Of a DNA stretch of 64,000 bases, positions 25,215 to 38,666 are shown in pieces. Origin of the DNA: Citrobacter portucalensis (GTDB taxonomy: Bacteria > Pseudomonadota > Gammaproteobacteria > Enterobacterales > Enterobacteriaceae). The stretch spans positions 106,204-170,203 of the forward strand of contig NZ_MVFY01000011.1 of the NCBI RefSeq assembly GCF_002042885.1, given 5' to 3'. Below the pieces are notes generated by a model that made no database searches, was not told where the DNA came from, and worked only from the letters and a program-made list of their open reading frames with translations. The position numbers and the translations under genes are program-made. Within the stretch, counting starts at the first letter, position 1, and every line of letters starts with the position of its first letter.

Positions 25215-26282
25215 TTACGCCCGGGCAGCCCGGCTCACTTCATTAGCAACGCGCTCTGTAGCATCCGGAATGGAAGCGGCGCGCGCACGTTCTGCCATGG
25301 TTAATAAGGTTTCTCGCGACCACCCGGAAAGGGTGTTAGCGACGGCATCCACAGTAAACTGCGGCTGCTCAAGAATTTTGGCGGCGCCCGCTTTCTCCAG
25401 CGGCAGCGCATTCCAGTACTGCTGTCGGTCTTTATGCTGAAAAGGCACAAACAGCGCAGGCAAACCTGCGGCGGCAATTTCGCTTACCGTCAGCGCGCCG
25501 GAGCGACAAACTACGACATCCGCCCACGCGTAGGCGGCTGCCATATCATCAATAAACTCAGTGACCTTGTGCTGCGGTTGTCCCGCGTCGGCATACGCCT
25601 GTTCAACGGTTTGCTGCGCGCCTTTGCCACTCTGATGCCAGATAGTCACCGCGTCACCAAGCTTTGCGGCAACCTGCGGCATCGTCTGGTTCAATACGCG
25701 TGCGCCCTGAGATCCCCCGACGACCAGCACGCGAACCGGGCCTTCACGCCCCGCCAGACGCGCTTCGGGCAACGGCAGCGCCAGAACGTCGGTGCGTACT
25801 GGGTTACCCACCACTTCCGCATTCGGGAAAGCGCCAGGAAAAGCCTGCATCACCTTCGTTGCAATTTTCGCCAGCCACTTGTTAGTTAATCCCGCAATGC
25901 CGTTCTGCTCATGCAGTACAACCGGAATGCCTAATGACCAGGCAGCCAGACCGCCAGGGCCGGACACGTAACCGCCCATCCCCAGCACCACATCAGGCTT
26001 AAACTGCTTCATGATGGCGCGCGCCTGACGCCAGGCATTAAAAATACGCACGGGAGCGGCAAGTAGTGCGTTAACGCCTTTGCCACGCAGACCAGAGATG
26101 CGAATAAAGTCAATTTCAATGCCATGCTTCGGCACTAAGTCCGCTTCCATACGATCGGCGGTGCCCAGCCAACGAACCTGCCAGCCCTGGGCCATTAAAT
26201 GGTGTGCGACCGCCAGCCCCGGGAACACATGCCCGCCGGTACCGCCTGCCATCACCATTAACCGCTTCGGTTGACCACTCAT
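25215..26282 (-). CDS. murG: Lipid II synthase MurG
   Basis: This 355-residue GT28 glycosyltransferase at the inner face of the membrane transfers GlcNAc from UDP-GlcNAc to lipid I. The G-loop GGTGGH is at residues 13-18, a second [13 protein letters not shown] loop follows, and the nucleotide-sugar site shows [16 protein letters not shown] and [15 protein letters not shown]. Its start overlaps the ftsW stop by 4 bp. Confidence 0.98.
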   Translation of the reverse strand: MSGQPKRLMVMAGGTGGHVFPGLAVAHHLMAQGWQVRWLGTADRMEADLVPKHGIEIDFIRISGLRGKGVNALLAAPVRIFNAWRQARAIMKQFKPDVVLGMGGYVSGPGGLAAWSLGIPVVLHEQNGIAGLTNKWLAKIATKVMQAFPGAFPNAEVVGNPVRTDVLALPLPEARLAGREGPVRVLVVGGSQGARVLNQTMPQVAAKLGDAVTIWHQSGKGAQQTVEQAYADAGQPQHKVTEFIDDMAAAYAWADVVVCRSGALTVSEIAAAGLPALFVPFQHKDRQQYWNALPLEKAGAAKILEQPQFTVDAVANTLSGWSRETLLTMAERARAASIPDATERVANEVSRAARA

Positions 26283-27526
26283 CGTGCACCTCGTGTAAAC
26301 GCCTGGGCTTTTTCCAGACGCGTTTCATAATCAATACGTAACAAAAACATGATGGCCGTCGACATAATCAACAAACTGGAACCACCATAACTGATCAGCG
26401 GTAACGTCAGACCTTTTGTTGGCAGCATGCCTGCTGCCGCGCCGACGTTTACCAGGGCCTGGAAGCTAAACCAAATCCCGATGGAGCAGGCTAAAAAGCC
26501 TGAAAAACGGTGGTCAATTTCCAGCGCTTTGCGGCCAATCGACATCGCGCGAAAAGCGACGAAGAATACCATTAAAAGTGCCAATACCACACCGATATAA
26601 CCCAGCTCTTCCCCAATGATGGCGAAGATGAAGTCGGTGTGCGCTTCCGGTAAATACTCCAGTTTTTGCACTGAATTACCTAACCCCTGACCCCAAACCT
26701 CACCGCGACCAAAAGCCATCAGCGATTGCGTTAACTGATAGCCGCTGCCAAACGGATCTTCCCATGGGTTCCAGAAAGAGGTTACGCGGCGAATACGATA
26801 CGGTTCGGCAAGGATCAGCAGCACCACCGCCGAAATCCCCATGCCGATAATGGCAATGAACTGCCACAGTTTCGCACCAGCGAGAAACAGCATCGCCAGC
26901 GTCGTGACAAACAGCACCACCACCGTACCAAGGTCAGGCTGCGCCAGCAGTAAGACTGCCAGCACCAGAATCACGCCCATCGGTTTTAAGAAGCCGCGCA
27001 GGTTGTTACGCACTTCATCGACTTTACGCACCAGGTAGTTGGCGAGATAACAGAACAGCGACAGCTTGGTAAATTCCGCAGGCTGAATACGCAATGGCCC
27101 CAGCGCGATCCAGCGCGATGCCCCGTTAACGGAGCTCCCCACCACCAGCACGATCAACAACATGATGATCGAGGCGATCAGCATCGTCGTGCTGTACTTT
27201 TGCCAGAACTCCATCGGCAGACGCAGCGTCACCATCGCCAGACAGAACGCGAGGAAGATATACAGCGCGTCACGCTTAGCAAACAGGAAAGGATCGCCTG
27301 CCAGGCGTTGCCCTACGGGCATCGATGCCGATGTCACCATCACAAAACCGATCGCTGCCAGACCAAAAGTCAGCCACAGCAGCATTCGGTCATACATGAT
27401 CAAGCTGTCCGCGTCTTTATCACGCGAAGCCATCACCCAGCCTTTAAGTGCCGCGAAGATCCACGCCAGGACACCCAGTCCCGGTACGCGCGGCATTTTC
27501 AGACGAGGGAGAGAGAATCGCATCAA
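26279..27526 (-). CDS. ftsW: SEDS septal peptidoglycan glycosyltransferase FtsW
   Basis: The 415-residue polytopic SEDS protein has about ten membrane segments and polymerises glycan strands with FtsI during septation. Conserved SEDS stretches include [35 protein letters not shown] and [15 protein letters not shown]. It overlaps both murD and murG by 4 bp. Confidence 0.97.
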   Translation of the reverse strand: MMRFSLPRLKMPRVPGLGVLAWIFAALKGWVMASRDKDADSLIMYDRMLLWLTFGLAAIGFVMVTSASMPVGQRLAGDPFLFAKRDALYIFLAFCLAMVTLRLPMEFWQKYSTTMLIASIIMLLIVLVVGSSVNGASRWIALGPLRIQPAEFTKLSLFCYLANYLVRKVDEVRNNLRGFLKPMGVILVLAVLLLAQPDLGTVVVLFVTTLAMLFLAGAKLWQFIAIIGMGISAVVLLILAEPYRIRRVTSFWNPWEDPFGSGYQLTQSLMAFGRGEVWGQGLGNSVQKLEYLPEAHTDFIFAIIGEELGYIGVVLALLMVFFVAFRAMSIGRKALEIDHRFSGFLACSIGIWFSFQALVNVGAAAGMLPTKGLTLPLISYGGSSLLIMSTAIMFLLRIDYETRLEKAQAFTRGAR

Positions 27527-28839
27527 CCCAACTCCTTCGCTAAACGGGTAAAGACGTCACCGCGTTGCTCAAAGTTCTTGAACTGGTCAAGGCTGGCGCA
27601 GGCTGGCGACAGCAGCACCATATCGCCCGACTTCACACGCGGTGCGAGCAGACGCATTGCCTGCTCCATGGTTTCAGTGTGTTCCGCAACCTCAGGACGC
27701 AGAGCGGCAAGCTGCGCGCCATCGCGACCAAAGCAGTACAGACGAATGTTGTCGCCAGTCAGGTAGCGTTGCAGCGGCATAAAGTCGGCGGATTTCCCAT
27801 CGCCGCCCAGCAGCAGGTGCAACGTACCGTCAACGTGCAGACCATTCAGCGCCGCTTCGGTGCTGCCAACGTTGGTGGCTTTTGAATCGTTGATCCAACG
27901 CACACCGTTATGATTCAGTACCAACTGGAAACGATGCGCCAGACCGGTAAAGGTAGTCAGCGCTTTCAGGCTGGATGCCCGCGGCAGACCCGCAGCATCC
28001 GCCAGCGCCAGCGCCGCCAGGGCGTTGGTATAGTTATGCTGGCCGGTAAGCGTCATCTCTTTCACGTTCAGGACTTTTTCACCCTTCACCCGCAGCCAGG
28101 TTTCACCCTGCTGACGATTGAGATGATAGTCACCCATGTTGATGCCAAAGCTCACGCAGCGCTCATCCGCCCCGCGAATCGGCATGGTCAGCGCATCATC
28201 GGCATTAACCACGCACACTTTCGCATTCTCATAGACGCGCAGTTTGGCCGCACGGTACTGCTGCAAGCCAAACGGATACCTGTCCATATGATCTTCAGTG
28301 ACGTTCAAAATGGTGGCGGCTACGGCCTGTAAGCTGGAGGTTGTCTCCAGCTGGAAGCTCGACAGCTCCAGTACATACAGCTCACGTTCGTCATCCAGCA
28401 ACATCAGCGCGGGCAGGCCGATATTTCCGCCAACACCCACGTTCACACCAGCCGCTTTCGCCATTTCTCCCACCAACGTGGTGACGGTGCTTTTCCCGTT
28501 GGAACCGGTGATCGCGACGATCGGCGCCTGCGCTTCACGACAGAACAGCTCGATGTCACCGACAATTTCGATCCCTGCATCAGCAGCGGCGCTCAGCGAA
28601 GGATGCGCCAGGGCAATACCAGGGCTGGCGACGATAAGATCGGCGGCCAGCAGCCAATCATCATTCAGGCTGCCAACATGACGCTCAACCGCTTCCGGCA
28701 ATTTATCCAGGCCAGGTGGCGTTGCGCGGGTATCCATCACACGCGGCGTCACGCCGCGCGCCAGAAAGAAATCCACGCAGGACAGCCCGGTCAAACCCAG
28801 ACCGATAATGACGACTTTTTTACCCTGGTAATCAGCCAT
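27523..28839 (-). CDS. murD: UDP-N-acetylmuramoylalanine--D-glutamate ligase MurD
   Basis: The 438-residue Mur ligase adds D-Glu to UDP-MurNAc-L-Ala. It has an N-terminal Rossmann fold ([21 protein letters not shown]), the ATP loop TGSNGKST at residues 111-118 and a C-terminal ligand-binding domain with [19 protein letters not shown]. It is separated from mraY by 2 bp and overlaps ftsW by 4 bp. Confidence 0.98.
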   Translation of the reverse strand: MADYQGKKVVIIGLGLTGLSCVDFFLARGVTPRVMDTRATPPGLDKLPEAVERHVGSLNDDWLLAADLIVASPGIALAHPSLSAAADAGIEIVGDIELFCREAQAPIVAITGSNGKSTVTTLVGEMAKAAGVNVGVGGNIGLPALMLLDDERELYVLELSSFQLETTSSLQAVAATILNVTEDHMDRYPFGLQQYRAAKLRVYENAKVCVVNADDALTMPIRGADERCVSFGINMGDYHLNRQQGETWLRVKGEKVLNVKEMTLTGQHNYTNALAALALADAAGLPRASSLKALTTFTGLAHRFQLVLNHNGVRWINDSKATNVGSTEAALNGLHVDGTLHLLLGGDGKSADFMPLQRYLTGDNIRLYCFGRDGAQLAALRPEVAEHTETMEQAMRLLAPRVKSGDMVLLSPACASLDQFKNFEQRGDVFTRLAKELG

Positions 28840-28841
28840 GA

Positions 28842-29917
<1,076 letters not shown>

Positions 29918-29924
<7 letters not shown>

Positions 29925-31276
29925 GTCCCATTCTCCTGTAATGCGCGTACTACCTCTTCCATGGCGGCACTACGTGAACCCTTCACTAAAATCGTCATGA
30001 CCTGATGTTCTGCAATCAATGCTTTAAGATGCGCGGCCAGCGCGCTTTTATCCGCAAAATGTTCGCCAACGCCGCTGGCGTCGCTAATTGCCTTACTCAG
30101 TTTTCCTGTACTCAGTACACGGTCGATACCTGCTGCTTTCGCAGCAACACCTACCTGTACATGGCATGCTTCACTTTCTGCGCCAAGCTCTGCCATATCG
30201 CCAACGACCAGTACGCGATAGCCCGGCATTTCAGACAGCACCTGCACCGCTGCGGTCATCGAACCGACGTTCGCGTTATAGGAGTCGTCCAGCAGCAACT
30301 GATTTTCTGCGAGTTGAATCGGGAACAGACGTCCCGGTACCGCTTGCAGATCCTTCAAACCCGCTTTGATCGCCTCGTGCGTCGCGCCTACCGCCATAGA
30401 AAGCGCCGCCGCCGCAAGGGCGTTAGCGATATTGTGGCGACCCGGCAACGGCAGCAGGACATCAATGCTTCCGGTCGGCGTTTGCAGAGAAAATTCTGTG
30501 CCATGCGAGGTCACATGAACGTTGGTAGCAGAAAAGTCGCTGTTGGCCGCATTCGGGGAGAAGCGCCAGACTTTGCGTTCGCCGATGATGCTTTGCCAGT
30601 TCAACCAGTCGTTGTTGTCGGCATTCATAATGGCGATACCATTCTCAGACAGGCCGGTAAAAATCTCACCTTTTGCCTTCGCAACGCCCGCCAGAGAGCC
30701 GAAACCTTCCAGGTGCGCGGCGGCCAGATTGTTCACCAGCGCCGCTTCCGGACGCGTCAGGCCGACGGTCCAGGCGATTTCGCCCTGATGGTTGGCGCCG
30801 AGCTCAATCACGGCATAGTCGTAATCGTTAGTTAAGCGCAGCAGCGTCATCGGTACGCCGATGTCGTTATTCAGATTGCCCGCGGTATATAGGGTGTTAC
30901 CACACTGGCTCAGAATGGCAGCCGTCATCTCTTTGACGGACGTTTTACCGGATGAGCCGGTCAGCGCGACAACGCGCGCCGGAACCTGAGCGCGAACCCA
31001 CGCCGCCAGTTCACCAAACGCCAGACGCGTATCTTTAACAATCAGCTGCGGCAGGTTGGTGTCCAACGGGCGGCTGACCAGCAGCGCACCCGCCCCGCTC
31101 TCTTGCGCTTTGTCTGCAAAATCATGGGCATCAAAACGTTCGCCTTTCAGCGCCACAAACAGGCAGCCCGGCGTCACTTTACGCGTATCGGTTGTTACGG
31201 CATCAAGGGTCAGATCGGCCCCTTTCAGTTCGCCACGGAGGATCTCCGCCAGTTGGCTGAGCGTTACGCTAATCAT
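29918..31276 (-). CDS. murF: UDP-MurNAc-tripeptide--D-alanyl-D-alanine ligase MurF
   Basis: The 452-residue Mur ligase completes the pentapeptide by adding the D-Ala-D-Ala made by DdlB. The ATP loop GSSGKTS is at residues 107-113, followed by VKEMTAAIL; the substrate motif [13 protein letters not shown] is intact. It overlaps murE by 4 bp and mraY by 7 bp. Confidence 0.98.
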
Positions 31277-32760
31277 GCGATAACCCCCAGCAGACGCGCT
31301 GCGGTCACGCGGTCAGAATAGTCGAGACGCTGCGAGCCGACGATCTGGTAATCTTCGTGACCTTTCCCGGCCACCAGCACCACGTCGTTTTCTTTCGCCT
31401 GCATAATGGCGTTTGTCACGGCTTCTGCGCGCCCTTCCATCACCTTCGCCTGTCCGGCATCCAGCATACCCGCCAGAATGTCGTTAATAATGGCGCGCGG
31501 CTCTTCGGTACGCGGGTTGTCATCAGTCACCACGACAACATCTGCAAACTGCTCGGCGATTGCGCCCATCAACGGACGTTTGCCTTTATCACGATCACCG
31601 CCGCAGCCAAAGACGCACCACAGTTTGCCAGTACAGTGCAGACGTGCCGCCTGCAGCGCTTTTTCCAGCGCATCTGGCGTATGAGCGTAATCAACCACCA
31701 CGGTGGTTTTACCCGGCGCGCTGAACACTTCCATACGTCCGCAAACCGGCTGCAATTGTGTCGCCGTTTTCAGTAAATCAGCTAACGGATAGCCCAGTGC
31801 CAACAGCGTTGCCAGCGCCAGCAGAAGATTGCTGACGTTAAACGCCCCCATCAGGCGGCTTTCAATTTCGCCGTCGCCCCATGATGAGGTAAAACGAATC
31901 GTTGCCCCGCTGTCGTGATACTTCACGTCAACCGCTTTTAACCAACGACCATGACAGTTCGGGTTGATGTGGTCTTCCATCGAAACGGCAACCGCATCCG
32001 GGAGTTTCGCCAGCCAGCGACGACCGACTTCATCATCCGCATTGACGATGGCCTGACCGCAATGGTGCGTGGAATACAGCAGCCATTTCGCGGCTTCGTA
32101 ATGTTCCATGTCGCCGTGGTAGTCGAGATGGTCGCGGCTTAAGTTAGTAAATACTGATGCGGCAAACTTCAGCGCCGCGACGCGATGCTGAACCAGGCCG
32201 TGTGAAGAGACTTCCATCGCGCCAACCGTTGCGCCCTGCGCAGCCAGCCCCGCCAGCACATGCTGGACATAAACGGCTGAACCGGTGGTATTTTCCGTCG
32301 GGATCACTTTGCCCAGCAGGCCATTGCCTACTGTTCCCATTACCGCGCTAGTTTCGCCAAGCAGTTGGCTCCACTGGGCCAGCAATTGGGTGGTGGTGGT
32401 TTTACCGTTAGTCCCGGTTACGCCGACCAGACGCATTTTCTCAGAAGGCTCGTGGTAAAAACGGCCCGCCAGTGCAGATAAACGTTCGTTAAGCTGACTG
32501 AGATAGATGACCGGAACGCCATGCATTTCACGGATTTCACCATCAGTAGCTTCATCTTTTGCTTCTGCAATAATGGCAGCCACACCTTGCGCTATCGCCT
32601 GCGGGATATACCGACGCCCGTCCGCCTGATGACCCAATACTGCGACAAAGAGATCGCCTGATGCAGCCACACGGCTGTCAAGCGTCATCTCCCGCAGTGC
32701 TCGCTCCGGTGCACCCGGCACCCATGGAGCAAGAAGGTCGCGCAAATTACGATCTGCCAC
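31273..32760 (-). CDS. murE: UDP-MurNAc-L-Ala-D-Glu--meso-diaminopimelate ligase MurE
   Basis: The 495-residue ligase adds the third residue. The ATP loop GTNGKTTT is at residues 116-123. The DNPRTEEP motif, which recognises meso-diaminopimelate rather than lysine, is present in [15 protein letters not shown], so the wall chemistry is the Gram-negative type. It overlaps the ftsI 3' end by 14 bp and murF by 4 bp. Confidence 0.98.
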   Translation of the reverse strand: MADRNLRDLLAPWVPGAPERALREMTLDSRVAASGDLFVAVLGHQADGRRYIPQAIAQGVAAIIAEAKDEATDGEIREMHGVPVIYLSQLNERLSALAGRFYHEPSEKMRLVGVTGTNGKTTTTQLLAQWSQLLGETSAVMGTVGNGLLGKVIPTENTTGSAVYVQHVLAGLAAQGATVGAMEVSSHGLVQHRVAALKFAASVFTNLSRDHLDYHGDMEHYEAAKWLLYSTHHCGQAIVNADDEVGRRWLAKLPDAVAVSMEDHINPNCHGRWLKAVDVKYHDSGATIRFTSSWGDGEIESRLMGAFNVSNLLLALATLLALGYPLADLLKTATQLQPVCGRMEVFSAPGKTTVVVDYAHTPDALEKALQAARLHCTGKLWCVFGCGGDRDKGKRPLMGAIAEQFADVVVVTDDNPRTEEPRAIINDILAGMLDAGQAKVMEGRAEAVTNAIMQAKENDVVLVAGKGHEDYQIVGSQRLDYSDRVTAARLLGVIA

Positions 32761-34513
32761 CTGTTGCCTCGCCTTGATTATTCACAAATTCATTTTTATC
32801 GCCCGTTGTCAGCGCATCCGGCTCGATGTTCATGGTGCGCAGTACGCCGCCCATGATGGCACCAAAGACCGGCGCGGAAACGGCGCCACCGTAGTATTTA
32901 CCCGCCTGCGGATCGTTGATAACAACAACCAGCGCGAAGCGCGGCTGACTCGCAGGCGCAACGCCTGCGGTATAAGCAATGTATTTGTTGATGTAGCGGC
33001 CATCCGGCCCTACTTTTTTCGCTGTACCGGTTTTAATAGCGATGCGATAGCCTTTAATCGCCGCCTTCACGCCGCCGCCGCCCGGCAGCGCCACGCTTTC
33101 CATCATATGCACGACGGTACGCACGGTATCTTCCGGGAAGATACGCTCACCCGGAACAGGAGGGTCAACTTTGGTAATCGACAGTGGACGATAAACGCCG
33201 TAGCTGCCGATCGTTGCATAGACTCGCGCTAACTGTAACGGCGTTACCATTAGCCCGTAGCCGAAAGAGAAGGTGGCCCTCTCTATGTCAGACCACCGTT
33301 GTTTTTGAGGATATAAGCCACTGCGTTCTCCGACCAACCCCAAATTGGTCGCTTTTCCCAGCCCAAAACGTGAGTAAGTATCTACTAACGCTGAGGACGG
33401 CATCGCTAACGCCAGCTTGGAAACACCGACGTTACTCGACTTCTGCAAAACCCCGGTGAGGGTTAATTCACTATAACGCGCCACGTCTTTGATTTCGTGA
33501 CCATTAATTCGGTAAGGGATAGTGTTGAGGACGGTATTTTCGCGAACCACGCCACGCTGCAGCGCGGTCATCACCACCATCGGTTTAACGGTAGAACCCG
33601 GTTCAAACACGTCGGTGATGGTACGGTTACGCATCGCGTCTTTTGGCGTACCGGTGAGATTGTTCGGGTTGTAGGACGGACTGTTGGCCATGGCCAGCAC
33701 TTCACCGGTGTTTACATCCACCAGTACCGCACTGCCTGACTCCGCCTTGTTGAACGCCACGGCATTATTCAGTTCACGGTAGACCAGTGCCTGTAAACGC
33801 TCATCAATGCTCAACGCGAGGTTATGCGCCGCCTGGCTGTCGGTAGAGGAGATATCTTCAATGACGCGGCCATAACGGTCTTTACGTACAATACGTTCGC
33901 CCGGTTGTCCGGTGAGCCACTTGTCGAAGCTCTTCTCTACGCCTTCAATCCCCTGGCTGTCGACGTTAGTAAAGCCGATGAGGTGAGCAGTCACTTCTCC
34001 GGAAGGATAGTAACGGCGGGATTCTTCGCGCAGGTGGATACCTGGCAGCTTCAGTTTCTTGATGTAGTCGGCCATGTCAGGGTTTACCTGACGCGCCAGA
34101 TAGATGAAGCGCCCTTTCGGGTTGGCGTTAATGCGGGAAGCCAGTTGATCGAGCGGGAGATTCAGCGCGGTTGACAGCGCTCTCCAGCGTTCGCCAACGC
34201 TCACGCCGCCTGCATCATGTACTTCTTTCGGGTCGGCCCATATCGCTTTAACCGGAACGCTCACCGCCAGCGGGCGACCAGAGCGGTCGGTAATCATTCC
34301 GCGTGATGTAGACACTTCCTGGACGCGTAGAGAGCGCATATCACCCTGACGCACCAGCATGTCCGGCGCGATGATTTGCAGCCAGGCAACGCGCCCCAGC
34401 AGAAAACCCAGTGCCAGCAAAATACAGCCGCACAGTAACGCAAAACGCCAACTGATAAAGTTGGCTTGTTCTTCCTGGCGTTTTGGTTTGTGCGTTTTTG
34501 CCGCTGCTTTCAT
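32747..34513 (-). CDS. ftsI: Penicillin-binding protein 3 (septal transpeptidase FtsI)
   Basis: The 588-residue class B PBP has a cytoplasmic N terminus, one membrane span about residues 23-43, a pedestal domain and a transpeptidase domain. The active-site serine is Ser307 in EPGSTVKP, with the SSN box in [10 protein letters not shown] and the KTG box in AIKTGTAKK. The loop around residue 333 ([11 protein letters not shown]) carries no YRIN/YRIK-type duplication. It partners FtsW and lies 15 bp after ftsL. Confidence 0.98.
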   Translation of the reverse strand: MKAAAKTHKPKRQEEQANFISWRFALLCGCILLALGFLLGRVAWLQIIAPDMLVRQGDMRSLRVQEVSTSRGMITDRSGRPLAVSVPVKAIWADPKEVHDAGGVSVGERWRALSTALNLPLDQLASRINANPKGRFIYLARQVNPDMADYIKKLKLPGIHLREESRRYYPSGEVTAHLIGFTNVDSQGIEGVEKSFDKWLTGQPGERIVRKDRYGRVIEDISSTDSQAAHNLALSIDERLQALVYRELNNAVAFNKAESGSAVLVDVNTGEVLAMANSPSYNPNNLTGTPKDAMRNRTITDVFEPGSTVKPMVVMTALQRGVVRENTVLNTIPYRINGHEIKDVARYSELTLTGVLQKSSNVGVSKLALAMPSSALVDTYSRFGLGKATNLGLVGERSGLYPQKQRWSDIERATFSFGYGLMVTPLQLARVYATIGSYGVYRPLSITKVDPPVPGERIFPEDTVRTVVHMMESVALPGGGGVKAAIKGYRIAIKTGTAKKVGPDGRYINKYIAYTAGVAPASQPRFALVVVINDPQAGKYYGGAVSAPVFGAIMGGVLRTMNIEPDALTTGDKNEFVNNQGEATGGRS

Positions 34514-34528
34514 GCGTCGCGTTTATCC

Positions 34529-34894
34529 TTATTTTTGTACTACGATATTTTCTTGTGAGGGATCGACATGCTGCATTTGCAGCTTTTCCGTTGCGATCCG
34601 TTCAACACGGCTATGGTCGCCGAGCGCGTTCTCCTCAAGGATCAAGTTGCGCCATTCGATATCCAGCGCATCTCGCTCCAGAACAAGCTGCTCACGCTGC
34701 GCAGTCAGTAACCGCGTATGGTGTGCTGTTGTCACGACGGTAACCGCCGTCAAAATAATGCAAATGAACAGGCAGAGTGGCAGCTTCCCAAACCGCAAAA
34801 GATCGTCACCGATCACGCCAGGCAAGGCATGGCGCTCGTTGCTTCCTATCGATCCTTTAACTTTGCTGAGGGCTTCTGTCACTCTGCTGATCAT
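34529..34894 (-). CDS. ftsL: Cell division protein FtsL
   Basis: A 121-residue bitopic protein: cytoplasmic N terminus, a membrane span about residues 35-57, and a periplasmic coiled coil rich in Leu and Glu ([20 protein letters not shown]). It forms the FtsQLB complex that activates FtsWI. It overlaps rsmH by 4 bp. Confidence 0.96.
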   Translation of the reverse strand: MISRVTEALSKVKGSIGSNERHALPGVIGDDLLRFGKLPLCLFICIILTAVTVVTTAHHTRLLTAQREQLVLERDALDIEWRNLILEENALGDHSRVERIATEKLQMQHVDPSQENIVVQK

Positions 34895-35832
34895 GCGTTC
34901 GTCCTCTCTGCAATACGCAGAACTGAACTACGGGCACGAGGATTCTCAGCTACCTCTTCTTCACCCGGCATCATCTTGCCTAGTGCTCTTAACTCACGGC
35001 CGCCCAGCTTTTTGATCTGCGCTTCGGTCATCGGTATTCCAGCCGGTACCTGAGGACCACGGCTTTGTTCACGCATAAAGCGTTTCACAATGCGGTCTTC
35101 AAGCGAATGGAAACTGATGATCGAAAGGCGACCACCTGGAGCCAGCACGCTGAGCGAGCTTTTTAGCGCCTGCTCTATCTCCTCCAGTTCACTGTTCACC
35201 CAAATGCGCACCGCCTGGAAGGTACGGGTCGCGGGATGTTTGAATTTGTCCTTCACCGGCATTGCCGCTGCAATAACTTCCGCCAGCTCTTTGGTGCGGG
35301 TCATCGGTTCGATGCGGTTGCGCTCCACGATGGCGCGCGCAATGCGTTTGCCGAAGCGCTCTTCGCCAAAGGTTTTAATCACCCAGGCAATGTCTACTTC
35401 ATCGGCGGTTTGCAGCCATTCGGCCGCTGACTGACCGCGTGTTGGGTCCATACGCATATCTAACGGACCGTCACGCATAAACGAGAAACCGCGCTCTGCA
35501 TCATCGAGCTGTGGTGAAGAAACGCCGAGATCGAGAAGAATCCCGTCGATCTTACCGGTCAGTCCACGCTCGGCGACATAGTCAGCCAGCGCAGAGAAAG
35601 GTCCATGTACGATGGAGAAACGGGGATCGGTAATCGTTTTTGCAACGGCAATAGCCTGCGGATCGCGATCGATTGCCAGTAAACGTCCCTCTTCGCCAAG
35701 CTGGGAGAGGATCAGACGTGAGTGACCACCGCGACCAAATGTCCCGTCAATGTAGATGCCGTCTGGACGAATATTCAGGCCGTTTACGGCTTCATCCAGC
35801 AACACCGTTGTATGTTTATAATTTTCCGTCAT
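34891..35832 (-). CDS. rsmH: 16S rRNA (cytosine-1402-N4)-methyltransferase RsmH
   Basis: The 313-residue enzyme methylates N4 of C1402 in the ribosomal P site. SAM-binding motifs are [14 protein letters not shown] and [10 protein letters not shown]; the catalytic region includes [14 protein letters not shown], and a helical insertion domain is present. I start at [15 protein letters not shown]; the frame is open 43 codons further upstream into mraZ but without homology there. It is 1 bp from mraZ. Confidence 0.97.
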   Translation of the reverse strand: MTENYKHTTVLLDEAVNGLNIRPDGIYIDGTFGRGGHSRLILSQLGEEGRLLAIDRDPQAIAVAKTITDPRFSIVHGPFSALADYVAERGLTGKIDGILLDLGVSSPQLDDAERGFSFMRDGPLDMRMDPTRGQSAAEWLQTADEVDIAWVIKTFGEERFGKRIARAIVERNRIEPMTRTKELAEVIAAAMPVKDKFKHPATRTFQAVRIWVNSELEEIEQALKSSLSVLAPGGRLSIISFHSLEDRIVKRFMREQSRGPQVPAGIPMTEAQIKKLGGRELRALGKMMPGEEEVAENPRARSSVLRIAERTNA

Positions 35833-35833
35833 T

Positions 35834-36292
35834 TTATAGAGACAAATCCTGCAATCGTTCCGACAACGCGCCAGTAACAGACTGCTCAGCGTCGATATCT
35901 TCCTTGACCTGTTGATACCAGGTCGTTTCATCCCACAGCTCAAACTTATTGAACTGCCCAACCAGCATCACTTCTTTCGTTAGCCCTGCGTGTTGCCGCA
36001 GAATGGGTGCTATCAGTAATCGACCAGCGTTATCCATCTGACATTCGCTGGCATGACCCAACAATAAGCGCTGTACGCGACGCTCAACTGGATTCATGCT
36101 CGACAGACGCGATAGCTTCTGCTCGATTATTTCCCATTCAGGCAGGGGGTACAGCAGCAGGCACGGGTGATGGATGTCAATGGTGCAAACCATTTGACCG
36201 GTAGCGCTCTCAAGCAGTTGATCCCGATAACGGGTAGGCACGGATAAGCGCCCTTTACTGTCGAGATTAACTAACGTTGCTCCCCGGAACAT
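35834..36292 (-). CDS. mraZ: Transcriptional regulator MraZ
   Basis: The 152-residue protein consists of two AbrB-like (MraZ) domains with the paired [13 protein letters not shown] and [13 protein letters not shown] signatures. It forms rings that bind tandem GTGGG repeats upstream of its own gene and represses the dcw operon. ATG 36290-36292 ([15 protein letters not shown]) is the family start; a frame open to 36328 runs through the operator. It is the first gene of the dcw cluster. Confidence 0.97.
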   Translation of the reverse strand: MFRGATLVNLDSKGRLSVPTRYRDQLLESATGQMVCTIDIHHPCLLLYPLPEWEIIEQKLSRLSSMNPVERRVQRLLLGHASECQMDNAGRLLIAPILRQHAGLTKEVMLVGQFNKFELWDETTWYQQVKEDIDAEQSVTGALSERLQDLSL

Positions 36293-36311
36293 GCCAGTCT
36301 CACCCCCAATT

Positions 36312-36336
36312 ACCACTTTATCCCACAAATTCCCAC
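36312..36336 (-). promoter_or_regulatory. MraZ operator repeats
   Basis: Read on the minus strand, GTGGG (36336-36332), GTGGG (36326-36322) and GTGGT (36316-36312) recur with a 10 bp period, i.e. one helical turn, just after the Pmra promoter. This is the recognised MraZ-box pattern and predicts autorepression of the dcw cluster. Confidence 0.9.
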
Positions 36337-36343
36337 TTAAAGG

Positions 36344-36373
36344 AGTTTACGGAGCGGAGGAAAACCTTGTCAA
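36344..36373 (-). promoter_or_regulatory. Pmra promoter of the dcw cluster
   Basis: A consensus -35 TTGACA (36373-36368 on the minus strand), an 18-base spacer and a -10 TAAACT (36349-36344) precede the MraZ repeats and mraZ. The placement is the same as that of the E. coli Pmra promoter. Confidence 0.85.
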
Positions 36374-36904
36374 GCAAGTCGCGGCGCTTAGCGGAGCAAA
36401 AAACCCATTGTTTACGGCTAATATCAGCGTTGAACAAATTCCGTACAGCAAACGAAGCAAATTAACGTCATGAATATTTGTAAGAAAAAAATCCAACAAC
36501 TCATCATTGTTTAAAACAACTGAATATCATCCAAAGAAAATATAAAGTGTCAGTTTGCGACGCGAGCGGCATTTTAGGACAATATGCAGCGAGTTAACAG
36601 TACCAGTTAATCGGTCTGTACGCCGCGCAGAGCCGAGGAAAGCACCAGATGGCCGCAATACGAGAGCAAAGTGTTTGTTAATTCGGCAAATCCATACAAG
36701 CATGTAACAAAATAATACAAGCGTAACGCGTCGTTACGTATCAATAACCCAAAAATGGATAGTTGCATTTTTAATTCGGGGTATTTCAAGAATGATTTCA
36801 GATAATTCTAAAGAATATTCTTAAATATAATGCGGTTATTTCTGAGAATAGAAAAATTGAAGACGTCAGAGGCTTATCCCGCCGACGTCATCAATTGAGG
36901 AAAC
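36374..36904. other. cra-mraZ intergenic region without a recognised gene
   Basis: These 531 bp between the cra stop and the Pmra promoter are AT-rich in the 36430-36860 part. I see no conserved protein: a 60-codon frame at 36607-36789 on the minus strand has no ribosome-binding site or recognisable product. No clear terminator hairpin for cra could be identified by eye. Confidence 0.5.
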
Positions 36905-37909
36905 TTAGTTACGGCTGAGAATACCGCGACGGTACAGATTACGCCGTATACGCGTTAAACCTGGTTTTGGTTTACGCGGTTCGTCCAGACTTGCCAGTAC
37001 AATCTCCAGCACGCGTTCTGCGACATCACGATGGCGCTGTGCCACTGCCAGTACCGGGCACTGCAGGAAGTCGAGCAGTTCGTGATCGCCAAAAGTCGCA
37101 ATCGCTAAATCAGACGGCAGCTGCCCGTCACGACGCAGGGTCACATCCATCACGCCCTGCAACAGGGCAAACGACGTGGTAAACAACGCCTGAGGCATTG
37201 GGTGCGTTTCCAGCCATTTATCAAACAGCTGCGCAGCCGCTTCCCGCTCATAGCTGTTGGCGTACAGGAAATGGACTTCACGCGGATCGTCCTTCCACGC
37301 GGTACGAAAACCCTGCTCGCGCAGGAAACTGACGGATAATTCAGGAAGCGCGCCCAGATAGAGGACGGTTTCAGCAGGGAATTTGCGTAACTCCTCTGCC
37401 AGCATTTCCGCATCATCCTGATCCGCCCCCACAACGCTGGTAAAATGTTCGCGGTCCAGTGCACGGTCCAGCGCCACAATCGGGAATGAACTGTTTGCCC
37501 AGCGTTGGTAGAACGGATGCTCAGGCGGCAAAGAAGTCGACACAATAATGGCATCGACCTGGCGCTGTAAAAGATGCTCAATACAGCGCATTTCGTTATC
37601 CGGCTGATCTTCAGAGCAGGCAATCAACAGCTGATACCCACGCTGACGCGCCTGGCGTTCCAGATAGTTTGCGATCCGGGTATAGCTTGTGTTCTCAAGA
37701 TCCGGGATCACCAGCCCGATAGAACGTGTGCGTCCAGCACGCAGCCCGGCCGCCACGGCATTCGGGTGGTAATTATGCTCACGCACCACCGCCATGACTT
37801 TTTCAACCGTTTTGTCGCTTACGCGATATTGCTTTGCTTTGCCATTAATAACGTAGCTTGCAGTCGTTCGCGAAACGCCGGCCAACCGAGCGATTTCATC
37901 CAGTTTCAC
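36905..37909 (-). CDS. cra: Catabolite repressor/activator Cra (FruR)
   Basis: A 334-residue LacI-family regulator of carbon flow, released from DNA by fructose 1-phosphate (and reportedly fructose 1,6-bisphosphate). The HTH is at the N terminus ([20 protein letters not shown]), followed by a hinge and a periplasmic-binding-protein-like sensor domain. The start is a GTG at 37907-37909, with AAGGGG seven bases upstream on the minus strand; an upstream frame to 37957 is not conserved. It lies between ilvH and mraZ as in E. coli. Confidence 0.97.
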   Translation of the reverse strand: MKLDEIARLAGVSRTTASYVINGKAKQYRVSDKTVEKVMAVVREHNYHPNAVAAGLRAGRTRSIGLVIPDLENTSYTRIANYLERQARQRGYQLLIACSEDQPDNEMRCIEHLLQRQVDAIIVSTSLPPEHPFYQRWANSSFPIVALDRALDREHFTSVVGADQDDAEMLAEELRKFPAETVLYLGALPELSVSFLREQGFRTAWKDDPREVHFLYANSYEREAAAQLFDKWLETHPMPQALFTTSFALLQGVMDVTLRRDGQLPSDLAIATFGDHELLDFLQCPVLAVAQRHRDVAERVLEIVLASLDEPRKPKPGLTRIRRNLYRRGILSRN

Positions 37910-38087
37910 AATTGCCCCTTGCGTAAAATGTACAAACCATAACCTTTTAGATGGCATGGATTAAACTTCTTAACATCTAAGCGCAGAATAATGACTGCGG
38001 CAACCGCTTTTGTCTCTGGTTACTGCTGATTTCGCAAAAAAAAGCGCAGCAGGTAGCATCAGCGAAAGCGGGTTCGTTACCTGCAGG

Positions 38088-38163
38088 CAGGATAAGGCGT
38101 TTATGCCGCTATCCGGCATGACCTCCACGATGAGGCCTGATAGCCTTTGCTTACCAGGCCTAC
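38088..38163. repeat. BIME (two REP units) between ilvH and cra
   Basis: Unit one about 38088-38117 (GCAGGATAAGGCG...CTATCCGGC); unit two 38134-38163 (GGCCTGATAGCC...TTACCAGGCCTAC). They occupy the gap after ilvH, before cra on the same strand. Confidence 0.85.
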
Positions 38164-38172
38164 GGTTGACGA

Positions 38173-38664
38173 TTAGCGCATAATTTTATCGCCACGGGAG
38201 AGTCCCACCACACCGGAACGAGCAACTTCCACAATTTTGGCGACTTCACGCAAGGTTGCCAGAAACGCATCCAGCTTGTCGCTGGTGCCCGCCAGTTGTA
38301 CGGTGTAGATAGACGGCGTCACGTCGATGATTTGCCCGCGGAAAATCTCCGTGTTGCGTTTCACCTCCTCCCGGCCATAACCGCTGGCCTGGATTTTCAC
38401 CAGCATGATTTCTCGTTCAACATGGGCACCCTGCCCCAGCTCGCTAACGCGCAGAACATCCACCAGTTTGTGGAGCTGCTTTTCGATCTGCTCAAGGACT
38501 TTCTCATCCCCTACCGTCTGAATCGTCATCCGCGATAAGGTGGGGTCGTCGGTCGGCGCGACGGTCAGGCTTTCAATGTTGTATCCACGCTGGGCGAAGA
38601 GGCCAATCACCCGCGACAATGCACCCGACTCATTTTCCAGCAATACTGATAATATCCGGCGCAT
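38173..38664 (-). CDS. ilvH: Acetolactate synthase III, regulatory subunit
   Basis: The 163-residue small subunit has an N-terminal ACT domain ([20 protein letters not shown]) that binds valine and a C-terminal domain that activates IlvI. It confers valine feedback inhibition on isozyme III. Start ATG 38662-38664 follows the ilvI stop by 2 bp; a longer frame would lie inside ilvI. ilvIH form an operon. Confidence 0.97.
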   Translation of the reverse strand: MRRILSVLLENESGALSRVIGLFAQRGYNIESLTVAPTDDPTLSRMTIQTVGDEKVLEQIEKQLHKLVDVLRVSELGQGAHVEREIMLVKIQASGYGREEVKRNTEIFRGQIIDVTPSIYTVQLAGTSDKLDAFLATLREVAKIVEVARSGVVGLSRGDKIMR

Positions 38665-38666
38665 AA

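Noticed and set aside
32747..34513. Possible PBP3 resistance insertion (YRIN/YRIK type) in ftsI
   Set aside because: The segment after residue 330 reads [13 protein letters not shown] once only, the wild-type arrangement.
36607..36789. A 60-codon minus-strand frame in the cra-mraZ gap
   Set aside because: No ribosome-binding site, no similarity I recognise, and it lies in AT-rich non-coding sequence.
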